A stretch of DNA of 61,333 nt from Solirubrobacterales bacterium. Lineage in GTDB: Bacteria > Actinomycetota > Thermoleophilia > Solirubrobacterales > 70-9. The position numbers and the translations under genes are program-made. The notes beneath the pieces were generated by a model, which saw only the letters and a program-made list of their open reading frames with translations, was not told the DNA's origin and searched no databases. Of the stretch, positions 33,681-42,692 are shown piece after piece. The stretch is from NCBI GenBank assembly GCA_035573435.1, contig DATMZR010000017.1, forward strand, positions 1 to 61,333, given 5' to 3'. Numbering within the stretch: the first letter of the stretch is position 1; each line of letters starts with the position of its first letter.

Positions 33681-35111
33681 GTGCGCGAGCGCGTCGCCCG
33701 CCTCGTCGACCCGGAGTCGTTCGCGGAGGAGGCGTTGCTGGCCAACTGGGATCAGGAGGGCCTGGGCGCCGACGGCGTGGTCACCGGGTTGGCGCTGATC
33801 GGCGGCCGCAGGTCGGCGCTGATGGCCAACGATCCCACTGTGAAGGCGGGCTCCTGGGGGCCGAAGACAGTCGAGAAGATCCTCCGGATCCAGGAGCGGG
33901 CGCTGCGGCTCGAGCTGCCGATGGTCTATCTCGTGGACTCGGCCGGCGCCCGGATCACCGACCAGGTACAGATGTTTCCCGGGCGCCGCGGCGCGGGGCG
34001 CATCTTCTACAACGAGGTGCTCCTCTCCGGCAGGGTTCCGCAGATCTGCCTGCTCTTCGGCCCCTCTGCCGCCGGCGGCGCCTACATCCCGGCGTTCTGC
34101 GACCTGGTGATCATGCGGGAGGGGAACGCCTCGATGTACCTGGGCTCGCCGAGGATGGCGGAGATGGTGATCGGCGAGAAGGTGGACCTCGAAGAGATGG
34201 GAGGGGCGGCGATGCACACCTCCGTTTCGGGGTGCGGCCACCTGCTCGCGCGCTCGGACACCGACGCGATCGACCTCGGGAAGCGCTACCTCTCCTACAT
34301 GCCCAAGAGCTGGCGGGAGGCGCCCCCCGCGGCGCCGCCGGCCGAGCCCGCGGTCGACACGGCGATCTCGGCGATTGTTCCAGCCGACGAGAATGCTCCC
34401 TTCGACGTTGCCGATCTGATCGAGGCGCTGGTGGACGCCGACTCGTGGTTCGAGGTCCACGACCGCTGGGCGAAGGAGGTTGTGGTCGGGTTCGCCCGGC
34501 TGGACGGCCGGGCGATCGGCGTGGTCGCCAACCAGCCGAAAGTGAAGGGCGGCGTCCTGTTCGTCGACTCCTCCGACAAGGCTGCACGCTTCATCTGGAC
34601 CTGCAATGCCTTCAATGTGCCCCTGCTCTTCCTCGCCGACGTGCCCGGCTTCATGATCGGGACCCAGGTTGAGCGCCAGGGGATCATCCGCCACGGCGCG
34701 AAGATGATCTCGGCCGTCTCCGAGGCGACGGTGCCGAAGCTGTCGGTGATCGTTCGCAAGGCTTACGGCGCCGGCCTCTACGCGATGGCCGGCCCCGCCT
34801 TCGAGCCGGATTGCTGCCTCGCCCTGCCAACCGCCTCGATCGCGGTGATGGGCCCGCAGGCGGCGATCAACGCGGTCTTCTACAACCAGATCCAGGAGAT
34901 CGAGGACCCGGCGGAACGCGAGGAGTTCGTGCAGCGCAAGCGCGCCGAATACGCCGCGGACATCGACATCCTCCATCTGGCTTCGGAGTTGGTGGTGGAT
35001 GCCGTCATCGAGGCCGACGAGCTGCGTGCCGAGCTGATCCGTCGCTTTGCGCTGGCGGACGGCAAGGACCGCCGCTTCTCGGAACGCCGCAATCCCATTA
35101 CCCCGGCTTAA
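33681..35111 (+). CDS. Acyl-CoA carboxylase, carboxyltransferase (beta) subunit
   Basis: The product, at least 476 residues, has both halves of a biotin-dependent carboxyltransferase: VDSAGARITDQVQMFPGRRGAG and GPSAAGGAYIPAFCDLVIM in the N-half, VKGGVLFVDSSDKAARFIWTCNA and VERQGIIRHGAKMISAVSEA in the C-half. It carboxylates an acyl-CoA with a biotinyl subunit that is not in this window. GTG 33681 is the first canonical start in frame, but the family-like sequence PERHHRKTAEQGKLPVRERV begins upstream of it; the frame is open back to a stop at 33546-33548 with no ATG, GTG or TTG. Translation may begin at CTG 33600 or ATA 33576, the latter overlapping the previous stop. Confidence 0.9.
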   Translation: MRERVARLVDPESFAEEALLANWDQEGLGADGVVTGLALIGGRRSALMANDPTVKAGSWGPKTVEKILRIQERALRLELPMVYLVDSAGARITDQVQMFPGRRGAGRIFYNEVLLSGRVPQICLLFGPSAAGGAYIPAFCDLVIMREGNASMYLGSPRMAEMVIGEKVDLEEMGGAAMHTSVSGCGHLLARSDTDAIDLGKRYLSYMPKSWREAPPAAPPAEPAVDTAISAIVPADENAPFDVADLIEALVDADSWFEVHDRWAKEVVVGFARLDGRAIGVVANQPKVKGGVLFVDSSDKAARFIWTCNAFNVPLLFLADVPGFMIGTQVERQGIIRHGAKMISAVSEATVPKLSVIVRKAYGAGLYAMAGPAFEPDCCLALPTASIAVMGPQAAINAVFYNQIQEIEDPAEREEFVQRKRAEYAADIDILHLASELVVDAVIEADELRAELIRRFALADGKDRRFSERRNPITPA

Positions 35112-35121
35112 GAGCGCCCGG

Positions 35122-35127
35122 TACCGT
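35122..35127 (+). promoter_or_regulatory. Putative -10 box of PAP2 gene
   Basis: TACCGT, 6 nt before the ATG at 35134. Confidence 0.5.
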
Positions 35128-35133
35128 TTTGGG

Positions 35134-35973
35134 ATGCACCCCAGCGTCAAATCGCTGTTGTGGGCGGCGGCAGCCTGCTTTCTAGCCTTCGCGGTGGTCC
35201 TCGCCTGCGCTTACGGGATTGCGCCAGTTGAACAATTGGACGCGAGGGCGCTCCACTGGATGAGGGCGTTCGACGGCGGCCCGCCGTCCTCGCCAATCAT
35301 CCTCAAGATCACGCACTCCGCCGACCCGCGGCCGCTGCTGCTCGCGCTTGCTGTGCTGTTCGCCTGGGGATGGGCGCTTGGCCGGCGTTGGGAGGCAATC
35401 GGAGCGATCGCGCTGGTGGCCGGGGCCAACCTGACCGCCCTGATCCTGCAGGTGGCGCTGGCGCACCCCCGCTACCACTTCGTACTCGGAGCGAACCAAG
35501 TGGGCGCCGAGGCCTTCCCGAGTGGGCACGCTACCGGGGCGGCGTCCATTGCGCTGGCCGCTGTACTGGTGGCTCCGCCGCGGCTACGAATTCCCGTCGC
35601 CGTCGGGGCTGGGGCCTACGTGATCGCGGTGTCGGCCTCGCTGATGATGCTCGGTTGGCACTTCGGTAGCGACGTGCTTGGGGGGGTGCTGGTCTCCTGC
35701 GGCTTCTTCTTTTTGGCGGTTGCCGCCATCCGAGTGGGAACCGCAGCCCCCGCGGGTATCGCAGCCAACAGAGCCACGTTAGGGCTCTGGCTGGGGCTTG
35801 GAGGAGCCTCCGTTGCGGCGCTGGCCACAGCCGGCCTGATCGCCCGCGACGAGCTGCTGGAATTCGCGCGCCTGCACACGGGGGCAACCGCGGCCGCGCT
35901 CGCCATCATGGCGATCTCTGCCGCGCTGGTCGCGAGCACCACACTGAAGTCTGATCTGAACTCTGATCGCTAG
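35134..35973 (+). CDS. PAP2-superfamily membrane phosphatase
   Basis: The 279-residue membrane protein has the PAP2 signature motifs: AHPRYHF (part of motif 1), FPSGHATG (motif 2, with the catalytic His) and GWHFGSDVLGG (motif 3, His and Asp). It probably removes phosphate from a lipid or isoprenoid phosphate at the membrane. The start was set at 35134, where a signal-like hydrophobic segment begins and TACCGT lies 6 nt upstream; an earlier in-frame ATG is inside the carboxylase gene. C-terminal helices beyond motif 3 are extra compared with minimal PAP2 proteins. Confidence 0.88.
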   Translation: MHPSVKSLLWAAAACFLAFAVVLACAYGIAPVEQLDARALHWMRAFDGGPPSSPIILKITHSADPRPLLLALAVLFAWGWALGRRWEAIGAIALVAGANLTALILQVALAHPRYHFVLGANQVGAEAFPSGHATGAASIALAAVLVAPPRLRIPVAVGAGAYVIAVSASLMMLGWHFGSDVLGGVLVSCGFFFLAVAAIRVGTAAPAGIAANRATLGLWLGLGGASVAALATAGLIARDELLEFARLHTGATAAALAIMAISAALVASTTLKSDLNSDR

Positions 35974-35977
35974 GCCG

Positions 35978-36625
35978 ATGGCCCGGCTTGCAGTCTGCGG
36001 CGGGAGCGCTGTCAGGGGCCTGGATGTTTCGCTGCCAGAGGTCGTGTACCTACAGCGCCACGGCACCGACCGCTACCTGCTGCCTCACAAGATCGACCAC
36101 GTGGCGAATATGCGATCCCTCGCCGAGGCCGGCTGCGACCGGGTGCTGGCGCTCGGCTCGGTCGGTGGCTTGCAGCCGGACCTCGGTCCGGGCACATTCG
36201 TCTGTCCGGCCGACTTCATCGCCCTCGGTGCGGGCCCGGCAGCCTTCGACGACGAGCGTGCACACAGGGTGCCCGCATTCGACCCCGGCTGGCGCGGGCG
36301 CGTGGTCGACACGTGGCGGGATGGGATCGGCCTTCAACTCGTGGACGGCGGCATCTACTGGCAGGCCCGCGGCCCGCGGTTGGAGACACAGGCGGAGATC
36401 CGCCTGATGGCCTCACACGCGCAGATGGTGGGGATGACGATTGGCTCCGAATGCATCGCCGCCTGCGACGCCGGCCTGGCCTACGCGGCGATCTGCGTGG
36501 TCGAGAACCTGGCCAACGGGGTCGGCAAGCGCGAGCTGACGATGGAGGAGCTCCTGGCGGGGCGGGCAGCGAACCGCGAGGCCGTGGCCCAGGCACTCGA
36601 GCGGCTGGTGCCGGGGCTGACATGA
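35978..36625 (+). CDS. MTA phosphorylase / purine nucleoside phosphorylase family
   Basis: The 215-residue product is a short member of the MTAP/PNP family: LPHKIDHVANMRSLAEAGCDRVLALGSVGGL, then YWQARGPRLETQAEIR and VGMTIGSECIAACDAGL, which matches the substrate loop of 5'-methylthioadenosine phosphorylase. It is shorter than typical MtnP (about 260). It overlaps by 4 nt with the deaminase that follows, so the pair should act in methylthioadenosine salvage. Confidence 0.87.
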   Translation: MARLAVCGGSAVRGLDVSLPEVVYLQRHGTDRYLLPHKIDHVANMRSLAEAGCDRVLALGSVGGLQPDLGPGTFVCPADFIALGAGPAAFDDERAHRVPAFDPGWRGRVVDTWRDGIGLQLVDGGIYWQARGPRLETQAEIRLMASHAQMVGMTIGSECIAACDAGLAYAAICVVENLANGVGKRELTMEELLAGRAANREAVAQALERLVPGLT

Positions 36626-37875
36626 GTCTGGCGGTGACGGGGGCCCGGCTGGATGGCGAGCCCGTTGGCCTGCGCGTCGAGAAAGGGATCATCGTCGCGC
36701 TGGGGGAGGGGGTGGTCGCGAAGCCCGGGGACGAGGTGATCGACGCCGCGGGAATGGCTCTGTCCCCGGGGCTCGTCAACGGCCACACCCACGCTGCGAT
36801 GACCCTCTTTCGGGGCCAGGGCGGCGACCTACCCCTGATGGAGTGGCTCGAAGAGGTGGTGTGGCCGGTCGAGGCGCGACTGGATGGCGACGACGTCTAT
36901 TGGGGTGCGCGGCTGGCCTGCTTGGAGATGATCCGGACCGGCACGGTCCGCTTCTGGGACGGGTACTGGCAGCCCGGCGCGACCGCGCGGGCGGTCGAGG
37001 ACGCCGGGTTACGGGCCTCGATCGCCGCCCCCCTGATCGACCTGGGCGCCGCGGCCAGCCCCGAGGGCCTGCGCCAAGCCGCCGAGCAGAGCCTGGAGCA
37101 GATCGGGCCGCCGCGGGAGCTGATCGCGCCGGCGCTCGCACCCCACGCCGTCTACACGGTCAGCGAGCCCTCCCTGCGGTGGATTGCCGAGCTCGCCGCC
37201 GAGCGCCGGCTGCCGGTGCACATTCACCTGTCGGAGACCGAGGACGAGGTGACCCGTTGCGTCGAAGAGCACGGCGCACGCCCGGCGACCTACCTGGAGC
37301 GGCTCGGCCTGCTCGGTCCGCAAACCCTGATCGCGCATGGGGTGTGGCTCGACGACGCCGAGCTGGAGCTGATCGCCGCGCGGGGCGCGACCGTGGTCAC
37401 GAACCCGGTCGCGAACCTGAAGCTGGCGGTTGGCCGGGCCTTCCCCTACCCGGCGGCGCGCGAAGCCGGCGTTCACGTCGGCCTGGGCACTGACGGCCCC
37501 GGATCGAACGACTCCCTCGACCTGTTCGGCGATTTGAAGACCTTTGCCCTGCTCGTGAAGCACGAGGCGCAGGATCCCGCCGCGGTGAGCGCCGCCGAGG
37601 CCTGGCAGATCGCCACCGGCCGTCGCTCGCCGCTCCTGGGGGGAACCGCCCTGGCCGAGGGGGAGCCGGCCGACTTCCTGCTCTTGCGCTCCGGTGGGCC
37701 CGAGCTCAGCTTCGGGGACTTCACGGCGGGCCTGGTCTATGCGGCGTCGGGCGCGGTCGTGGACACGACCGTCGTCAACGGCCGGGTCCTGATGCGCGGG
37801 GGCGAGGTCGAAGGCGCTGACGAGGTATTGGCGCGAGCGGTGGAGCGGGCGCGAAGGGTCGGGCTCGGCAGGTAG
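36622..37875 (+). CDS. MTA/SAH deaminase-type amidohydrolase
   Basis: The 417-residue product is a metal-dependent amidohydrolase that deaminates 5'-methylthioadenosine, S-adenosylhomocysteine or a similar nucleoside. Metal and substrate motifs are NGHTHAAMTLFRG (HxH), VHIHLSETEDE, LIAHGVWLDDAEL and GLGTDGPGSNDSLD (Asp). The ATG overlaps the phosphorylase stop by 4 nt. The frame extending upstream is a shadow of the phosphorylase gene. Confidence 0.9.
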   Translation: MSLAVTGARLDGEPVGLRVEKGIIVALGEGVVAKPGDEVIDAAGMALSPGLVNGHTHAAMTLFRGQGGDLPLMEWLEEVVWPVEARLDGDDVYWGARLACLEMIRTGTVRFWDGYWQPGATARAVEDAGLRASIAAPLIDLGAAASPEGLRQAAEQSLEQIGPPRELIAPALAPHAVYTVSEPSLRWIAELAAERRLPVHIHLSETEDEVTRCVEEHGARPATYLERLGLLGPQTLIAHGVWLDDAELELIAARGATVVTNPVANLKLAVGRAFPYPAAREAGVHVGLGTDGPGSNDSLDLFGDLKTFALLVKHEAQDPAAVSAAEAWQIATGRRSPLLGGTALAEGEPADFLLLRSGGPELSFGDFTAGLVYAASGAVVDTTVVNGRVLMRGGEVEGADEVLARAVERARRVGLGR

Positions 37876-37899
37876 GGCGCCCAATCCGAGCGCGAGTGG

Positions 37900-38865
37900 C
37901 TAGTCCTCGCGCGCCCCCACCTTGGCCCAGTGGGTTGGGGTCGGGGCATGGCCGTTCGCGGCCGCCGGCTGGAGCTTCGCGCCCACTCCAGCCCAGCCCG
38001 GTCGCTCGGTGGCTCGGTGGAGCGCCGCGTCCAGGTAATCCTCGAGGATCGTCAGGCCCTCCAGGCCGGGCACGTCCGAGATGGTGCGGTCGATTTCGCG
38101 GATCTGCTCGCGACCCTCGGGGCTGTCGCCAAACAGATAGATGGCCAGCGCATCGACCTCCTCCTCGCTCTTGACGCCGGCTCCCACCGGCGTCCACAGG
38201 GTTGACAGCACCCAGCGGACCAGCCGGCGGGCGGAGCGGCTGCGCTGCATCCGAGCCTTGGCCTGGGCCCGGTAGAAGGCAAAGTGGCGACGCTCGTCGC
38301 GGATCACCTTGTGGAGGAGCTGGTGGAGGACGGGGTGATCGCAGCGCCGAATCAGGGCGTGATAGCTGGTAAGCGTCGTCAGCTCGTTCACGGCCCCCCA
38401 CATCATGTGGATGGCGGCGAAGTCGCGGCTGATCAGCGAGCCCAGCATCGTCGGGAAGATCCCCAGCCCGTTGCCGACGCCGGCCTTGACCCGTAGCTGT
38501 CGCCAGCGACCGGGGTGCGTGGGCATCGGAGTCGAGCCGTCCGGGAGCTTGGGCTCCGCCGGCACCTCGATTCCGTAGGAGCGCAGAAAATCCGAGAACG
38601 CCTCACCGTGCCACAGCTCCTCGTACACCCAGCAGCTCAAGAAGGCGGTGATCTGCGGGTCGGCCGCCACGCGGGTGGCGAGCAGGTCGCGTAGGTAGAT
38701 GACGGTGTGCGTCTCGATGTCCATCATGTAGTGCAGACACATCACGTCGCCTTCGGACAGAGGGTGATCCGGAATCGCCTCCCAGTCGATCCCGCTCAAA
38801 TCGAGCTTCTTCGAGTTGCGCAGGTAGCGGTCGAGGTCGAACTCGACCATCGTCGGCTCGCTCAT
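37900..38865 (-). CDS. Ferritin-like diiron protein (acyl-ACP desaturase-like)
   Basis: The 321-residue product has a four-helix diiron pattern: MDIETHTVIYLRDLL (first Glu), WVYEELWHGEAF (ExxH), MMWGAVNELTTLTSYHALI (Glu), and IRDERRHFAFYRAQA (ExxH). The EELWHGEAF segment recalls EENRHG of acyl-ACP desaturases, so a desaturase or oxygenase role is plausible, though the substrate is unknown. The start at 38865 is set by GGAGAGG just upstream. It is divergent from the GGDEF-HD-GYP gene. Confidence 0.82.
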   Translation of the reverse strand: MSEPTMVEFDLDRYLRNSKKLDLSGIDWEAIPDHPLSEGDVMCLHYMMDIETHTVIYLRDLLATRVAADPQITAFLSCWVYEELWHGEAFSDFLRSYGIEVPAEPKLPDGSTPMPTHPGRWRQLRVKAGVGNGLGIFPTMLGSLISRDFAAIHMMWGAVNELTTLTSYHALIRRCDHPVLHQLLHKVIRDERRHFAFYRAQAKARMQRSRSARRLVRWVLSTLWTPVGAGVKSEEEVDALAIYLFGDSPEGREQIREIDRTISDVPGLEGLTILEDYLDAALHRATERPGWAGVGAKLQPAAANGHAPTPTHWAKVGARED

Positions 38866-39014
38866 TTGCCTCTCTCCTGTGATCTGATGTTGGTACAAGG
38901 AATGGGCCGACCGGTGCCCACATCAAATCTACGAGGTTCGAGTGGCTTCGGCTCACTATTGGCGCCGCGCCCACCGATGGTGTGCCGACGACCCCGGTTC
39001 TCCCAGACGGACCG

Positions 39015-40727
39015 ATGAGTAGCCGCTCGTTCAAGGACCGCGTCACGGTCACCGGGCGCGCGCTGGCCGACCGAATCGCCTGGCGTGAGCAGGGGGAGCC
39101 CGTGAGGGTGTTCGAGGACCCGGCCACGATGGCACGGACGTTCACCTACCTCTTCGGGATCGGAGCGACGCTCCTGCTCCTCAGCCTGGCGCTACCGCAT
39201 GCGGCTGGTCGCGACACGGTCGGGCTCGTGGCGGTTGCGATCGCGGCCTACCTGGCAGCCGCGGCCTTCCTGGTTCTCTTCGACCGGCTGCCGCTCTGGG
39301 CATATGAGGCGACCCCACTGCTGGGCACGATCCTGGTCAGCCTGGCCGTCTACTTCGGCGGCGGCGCCGCCGCCGCCGCATATGCCGTCTACTACTTCTG
39401 GGTCGGGCTGGCCGCGTGTTACTTCCTGAGGCCGGCCGTAGCTGCCTCGCATCTCGCGCTCGCCTCGGCGGGATACGGGATCGCGCTCATTGCCAGCGAC
39501 AACGTCGACGTCCCTGCCTTGACGTGGGCGCTGGCGACGGGGTCGCTGTTCGTCGTGGGCTTTCTGATCGCGGCGCTTCGCGGCCAGATGGAGAGGATGG
39601 TTTCCGAGCTGGGCGCGGCGGCACGCACCGACTCTCTCACCGGGCTGGCGAATCGTCGCGAGCTCGAGCGCCGGTTCGCCGACGAGCTCGAGCGGTCGAC
39701 CAGGGGCGGGCGGTCGCTGGCGATCCTGGTGCTCGACCTGGACTGGTTCAAGGAGTTCAACGATCGGTTCGGCCACGCCGCCGGCGACAGGGCCCTGGCC
39801 AAGCTCGGCGAGGCGCTGAGGCGTGGGACGCGCACCAGCGACGTGGTCGCGCGCCTGGGAGGAGAGGAGTTCGCCGTGCTGGCGCCCGAGACTGACGAGG
39901 AAGAGGGCTTCCGGCTTGCCGAACGGCTTCGCGCCGAGGTCAGAGCAACCTTCGCCCGCCAGGAGGAGAAGATGACGGTGAGCTGCGGTGTGGCTGGCTT
40001 TCCGATGCATGGCATCACCACCGGCGAGCTCCTGCACTCGGCGGATCGCGCGCTGTATGAGGCCAAGGAGTTGGGAAGGGACAGGTCGGTCCTGTTCCAC
40101 CAGGAGACCGCGCCGGCGGAGGCGGCCGAGGAGATCACGGCCGAGCAGACGAGCCCGCGCCTCGCGTCGCTTGTCTCGCTGGCGGAGGCGGTAGATCGTC
40201 GCAAGGGCTCTCCGGCCAACTCCCGCAGGGTTGCCGACTATGCCGGAAAGCTGGCCCGTCGTCTCAACCTGCCCGAGGAGGAAGTCGAGCGCGTACGGAT
40301 TGCCGCGCTCCTGCGCGACGTCGGGGAGGTGGGCGTCGCGGAGTCGATCCTCAACAAGCCGTCCACGCTCAGCGACGAGGAACGGCGGGAGGTGGAGCGC
40401 CATCCCGAGATCGGTGCGCGCATCGTGGGGGCTGCCCAGCTCGGTCGCGTGAGCGAGTGGATCCTGACCCATCACGAGCGTCCAGACGGCACCGGCTATC
40501 CACGGCGCCTGCACGAGCACCAGATCCCGCTGGAGGGCAGGATCCTAGCCGTCGCCGACGCCTATGCCGCGATGACCGTGGACCGGCCGTACCGCCGGCG
40601 CTTCACGGCGAAGCGGGCCAGAGCCGAGCTTCAGGCGCGCGCCGGGAGCCAGTTCGACCACGATGTGGTCGCCGCCTTCCTAGCTCTTGCTGAGCCTTCC
40701 GGCCAGGTCCACGAAGTAGTCGAGTGA
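39015..40727 (+). CDS. Membrane GGDEF protein with degenerate HD-GYP domain
   Basis: The 570-residue product has about six membrane segments (42-185), a GGDEF domain and a C-terminal HD-GYP domain. The cyclase site GGEEF (282-286) is intact, with RTSD (273-276) as an RxxD inhibitory site. In the HD-GYP domain the expected HDxGK reads RDVGE (near 432-440), so the metal-binding His and Lys are lost, while HHERPDGTGYP is kept. It is therefore probably a cyclase with a sensory or inactive HD-GYP part. The ATG at 39015 is preferred; a GTG at 38982 is possible. Its last 48 nt overlap the convergent acetoacetyl-CoA synthetase gene. Confidence 0.9.
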   Translation: MSSRSFKDRVTVTGRALADRIAWREQGEPVRVFEDPATMARTFTYLFGIGATLLLLSLALPHAAGRDTVGLVAVAIAAYLAAAAFLVLFDRLPLWAYEATPLLGTILVSLAVYFGGGAAAAAYAVYYFWVGLAACYFLRPAVAASHLALASAGYGIALIASDNVDVPALTWALATGSLFVVGFLIAALRGQMERMVSELGAAARTDSLTGLANRRELERRFADELERSTRGGRSLAILVLDLDWFKEFNDRFGHAAGDRALAKLGEALRRGTRTSDVVARLGGEEFAVLAPETDEEEGFRLAERLRAEVRATFARQEEKMTVSCGVAGFPMHGITTGELLHSADRALYEAKELGRDRSVLFHQETAPAEAAEEITAEQTSPRLASLVSLAEAVDRRKGSPANSRRVADYAGKLARRLNLPEEEVERVRIAALLRDVGEVGVAESILNKPSTLSDEERREVERHPEIGARIVGAAQLGRVSEWILTHHERPDGTGYPRRLHEHQIPLEGRILAVADAYAAMTVDRPYRRRFTAKRARAELQARAGSQFDHDVVAAFLALAEPSGQVHEVVE

Positions 40728-42680
40728 CTCGGGGTTGACCAGGGAGTCGCGGCTTGCGGCCTGCTCGGCCGGCGTTCCCGAAAGGATTCTCTTCACGGGC
40801 ACCTCGAGCACCTTGCCGCTCAGCGTGCGCGGCACCTCGCGGACCTGAAAGACGTCGTTCGGGACGTGCCGGGGCGAGCACTGCTCGCGGATCCGGCGCT
40901 TGATGGTCTCTGCCAGCTGCTCGTCGAGGTCCGCGCCCGGCTCGAGGACCACGAAGAGTGGCATCCATCCATCCGTCCCCGGACGCGGGACATCGACCAC
41001 CAGGGCATCGAGAACCTCGGGCACCGCCAGGACCGCCCTGTATATCTCGCTTGTGCCCATGCGCACGCCTTGGCGGTTGATGGTCGAGTCGGAGCGGCCA
41101 TAGATCACCGCGGTGCCGCGCGACGTGATCTCGATCCAGTCTCCGTGCCGCCAGACACCGGGGAAATGCTCGAAGTAGCTCGCCCGGTAGCGCGAGCCGT
41201 CCTCATCCCCCCAGAAGAACAACGGCATCGAGGGCATCGGCTCGGTGATCACAAGCTCGCCCACCTGGTCGGTGACCGAATTTCCCTGCTCGTCGAATGC
41301 CTCCACCGCGGCGCCCAACGCGCGCGCCTGGAGCTCCCCGCGGTAGACCGGCAGCAGTGGAACGCCCCCGACGAACGCGGTGCAGACGTCGGTCCCGCCG
41401 CTGGTCGAGAACAGCCAGGTGTCGCGGCCGACGTGCTCATACACCCACTCGAAGCCCTCGGGTGAAAGGGGCGAGCCGGTGGAGCCCACGGCGCGGAGGC
41501 GCTCGAGGTCGCGCCCCGAGGCTGGTTCGACCCGCTCCTTGACACAGCCGGCCAGGTAGCTGGCGCTGGTGCCGAAGCAGGTCATCCCTGTTCGCTCGGC
41601 CAGGTCCCAGAGCACTTCCATGTCCGGGTGGACGGGGCTGCCGTCATAGAGGACGATCGAGGCGGGCGTCAGCAGCACCCCGACGAGGAAGTTCCACATC
41701 ATCCAGCCGGTCGTCGTAAACCAGAAGATGCGGTCTTGGTCCTGCGCGTCCAGGTGCAGATGCAGCTTCTTCAGGTGCTCGAGCAGGATGCCCCCGTGGC
41801 CCTGCACGATCGCCTTCGGCAGGCCCGTGGTCCCCGATGAGTACAGGACCCAGAGCGGATGGTCGAAGGGAACCTGCTCGAAGCGGAGCTCCGCGCCCTC
41901 GCCCGCCGCGAGCAACTGCACCCAGGTTGTGGCACCCCGTACCGGGGGGAGCTCGGGGGTCTCCTCGAGGTAGGGGACGAAGATCGTGTGCTGGATCGTC
42001 GGCATCTCCCGAACGAGACCGGCGACGGTGTCCCTCCGGTCGAAGTCCTTGCCGTTGTAGCGGTAGCCGTCGACGCAGAGCAACACCTTAGGCTCGATCT
42101 GCGCGAAGCGGTCGGCGACGCTCGAGGCGCCGAAGTCGGGCGAGCAGCTCGACCAGATGGCGCCGATCGACGCTGTCGCCAGGAACGCGATCAGCGTCTC
42201 CGGGATGTTCGGCAGATAGGCGACCACCCGGTCACCGCGCTCAACGCCCAGCTCGCGAAGCCCGGCCGCCGCCGCGGCGACCTGCTGCCGGAGGTCTCCC
42301 CATCGGAGCTCGCCGAGCTGTCGCAGCTCCGACGCGTGGAGTACCGCGACGTCGGTGTCTCGCTTGCCGCGGAAGATGTGCTGCGCGTAATTCAGCTCGG
42401 CCCCCTCGAACCACCTGGCGCCGGGCATGACGCGCTCGGCCAGGACCTCCGAGTACGGCGCCGAGGCCTCGACTTCGAAGAAGTCCCAGATCGAGGCCCA
42501 GAACTCCTCCAGCTCGGCGACCGACCAATCCCAGAGCGCTTCGTAATCGTCGAACGATCGCCCACGCTCGGCCGCCAGCCAGCGCATGTAGCGGGTCATC
42601 GTCGCGCGCTCCACGCTCGCGGGCGAGGGCTCCCAGAGGAGTTCCCCGCGCTGGTTCGTGTTCGCGGCCGGGCGCGCCAC
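40680..42680 (-). CDS. Acetoacetyl-CoA synthetase
   Basis: The 666-residue product is an ANL-family ligase that activates acetoacetate with ATP and CoA. The phosphate loop is LYSSGTTGLPKAIVQGHGG; GSTGSPLSPEGFEWVYEHV and FSTSGGTDVCTAFVGG follow, characteristic of AacS; the final TLSGKVLEVPVKR carries the adenylation Lys. The GTG start has TATAAG 6 nt upstream, which begins just after the stop of the M28 peptidase gene. It may reuse acetoacetate from HMG-CoA lyase. Confidence 0.95.
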   Translation of the reverse strand: MARPAANTNQRGELLWEPSPASVERATMTRYMRWLAAERGRSFDDYEALWDWSVAELEEFWASIWDFFEVEASAPYSEVLAERVMPGARWFEGAELNYAQHIFRGKRDTDVAVLHASELRQLGELRWGDLRQQVAAAAAGLRELGVERGDRVVAYLPNIPETLIAFLATASIGAIWSSCSPDFGASSVADRFAQIEPKVLLCVDGYRYNGKDFDRRDTVAGLVREMPTIQHTIFVPYLEETPELPPVRGATTWVQLLAAGEGAELRFEQVPFDHPLWVLYSSGTTGLPKAIVQGHGGILLEHLKKLHLHLDAQDQDRIFWFTTTGWMMWNFLVGVLLTPASIVLYDGSPVHPDMEVLWDLAERTGMTCFGTSASYLAGCVKERVEPASGRDLERLRAVGSTGSPLSPEGFEWVYEHVGRDTWLFSTSGGTDVCTAFVGGVPLLPVYRGELQARALGAAVEAFDEQGNSVTDQVGELVITEPMPSMPLFFWGDEDGSRYRASYFEHFPGVWRHGDWIEITSRGTAVIYGRSDSTINRQGVRMGTSEIYRAVLAVPEVLDALVVDVPRPGTDGWMPLFVVLEPGADLDEQLAETIKRRIREQCSPRHVPNDVFQVREVPRTLSGKVLEVPVKRILSGTPAEQAASRDSLVNPESLDYFVDLAGRLSKS

Positions 42681-42686
42681 GAGCCG

Positions 42687-42692
42687 CTTATA
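42687..42692 (-). promoter_or_regulatory. Putative -10 box of acetoacetyl-CoA synthetase gene
   Basis: TATAAG on the minus strand, 6 nt before the GTG at 42680. Confidence 0.45.
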
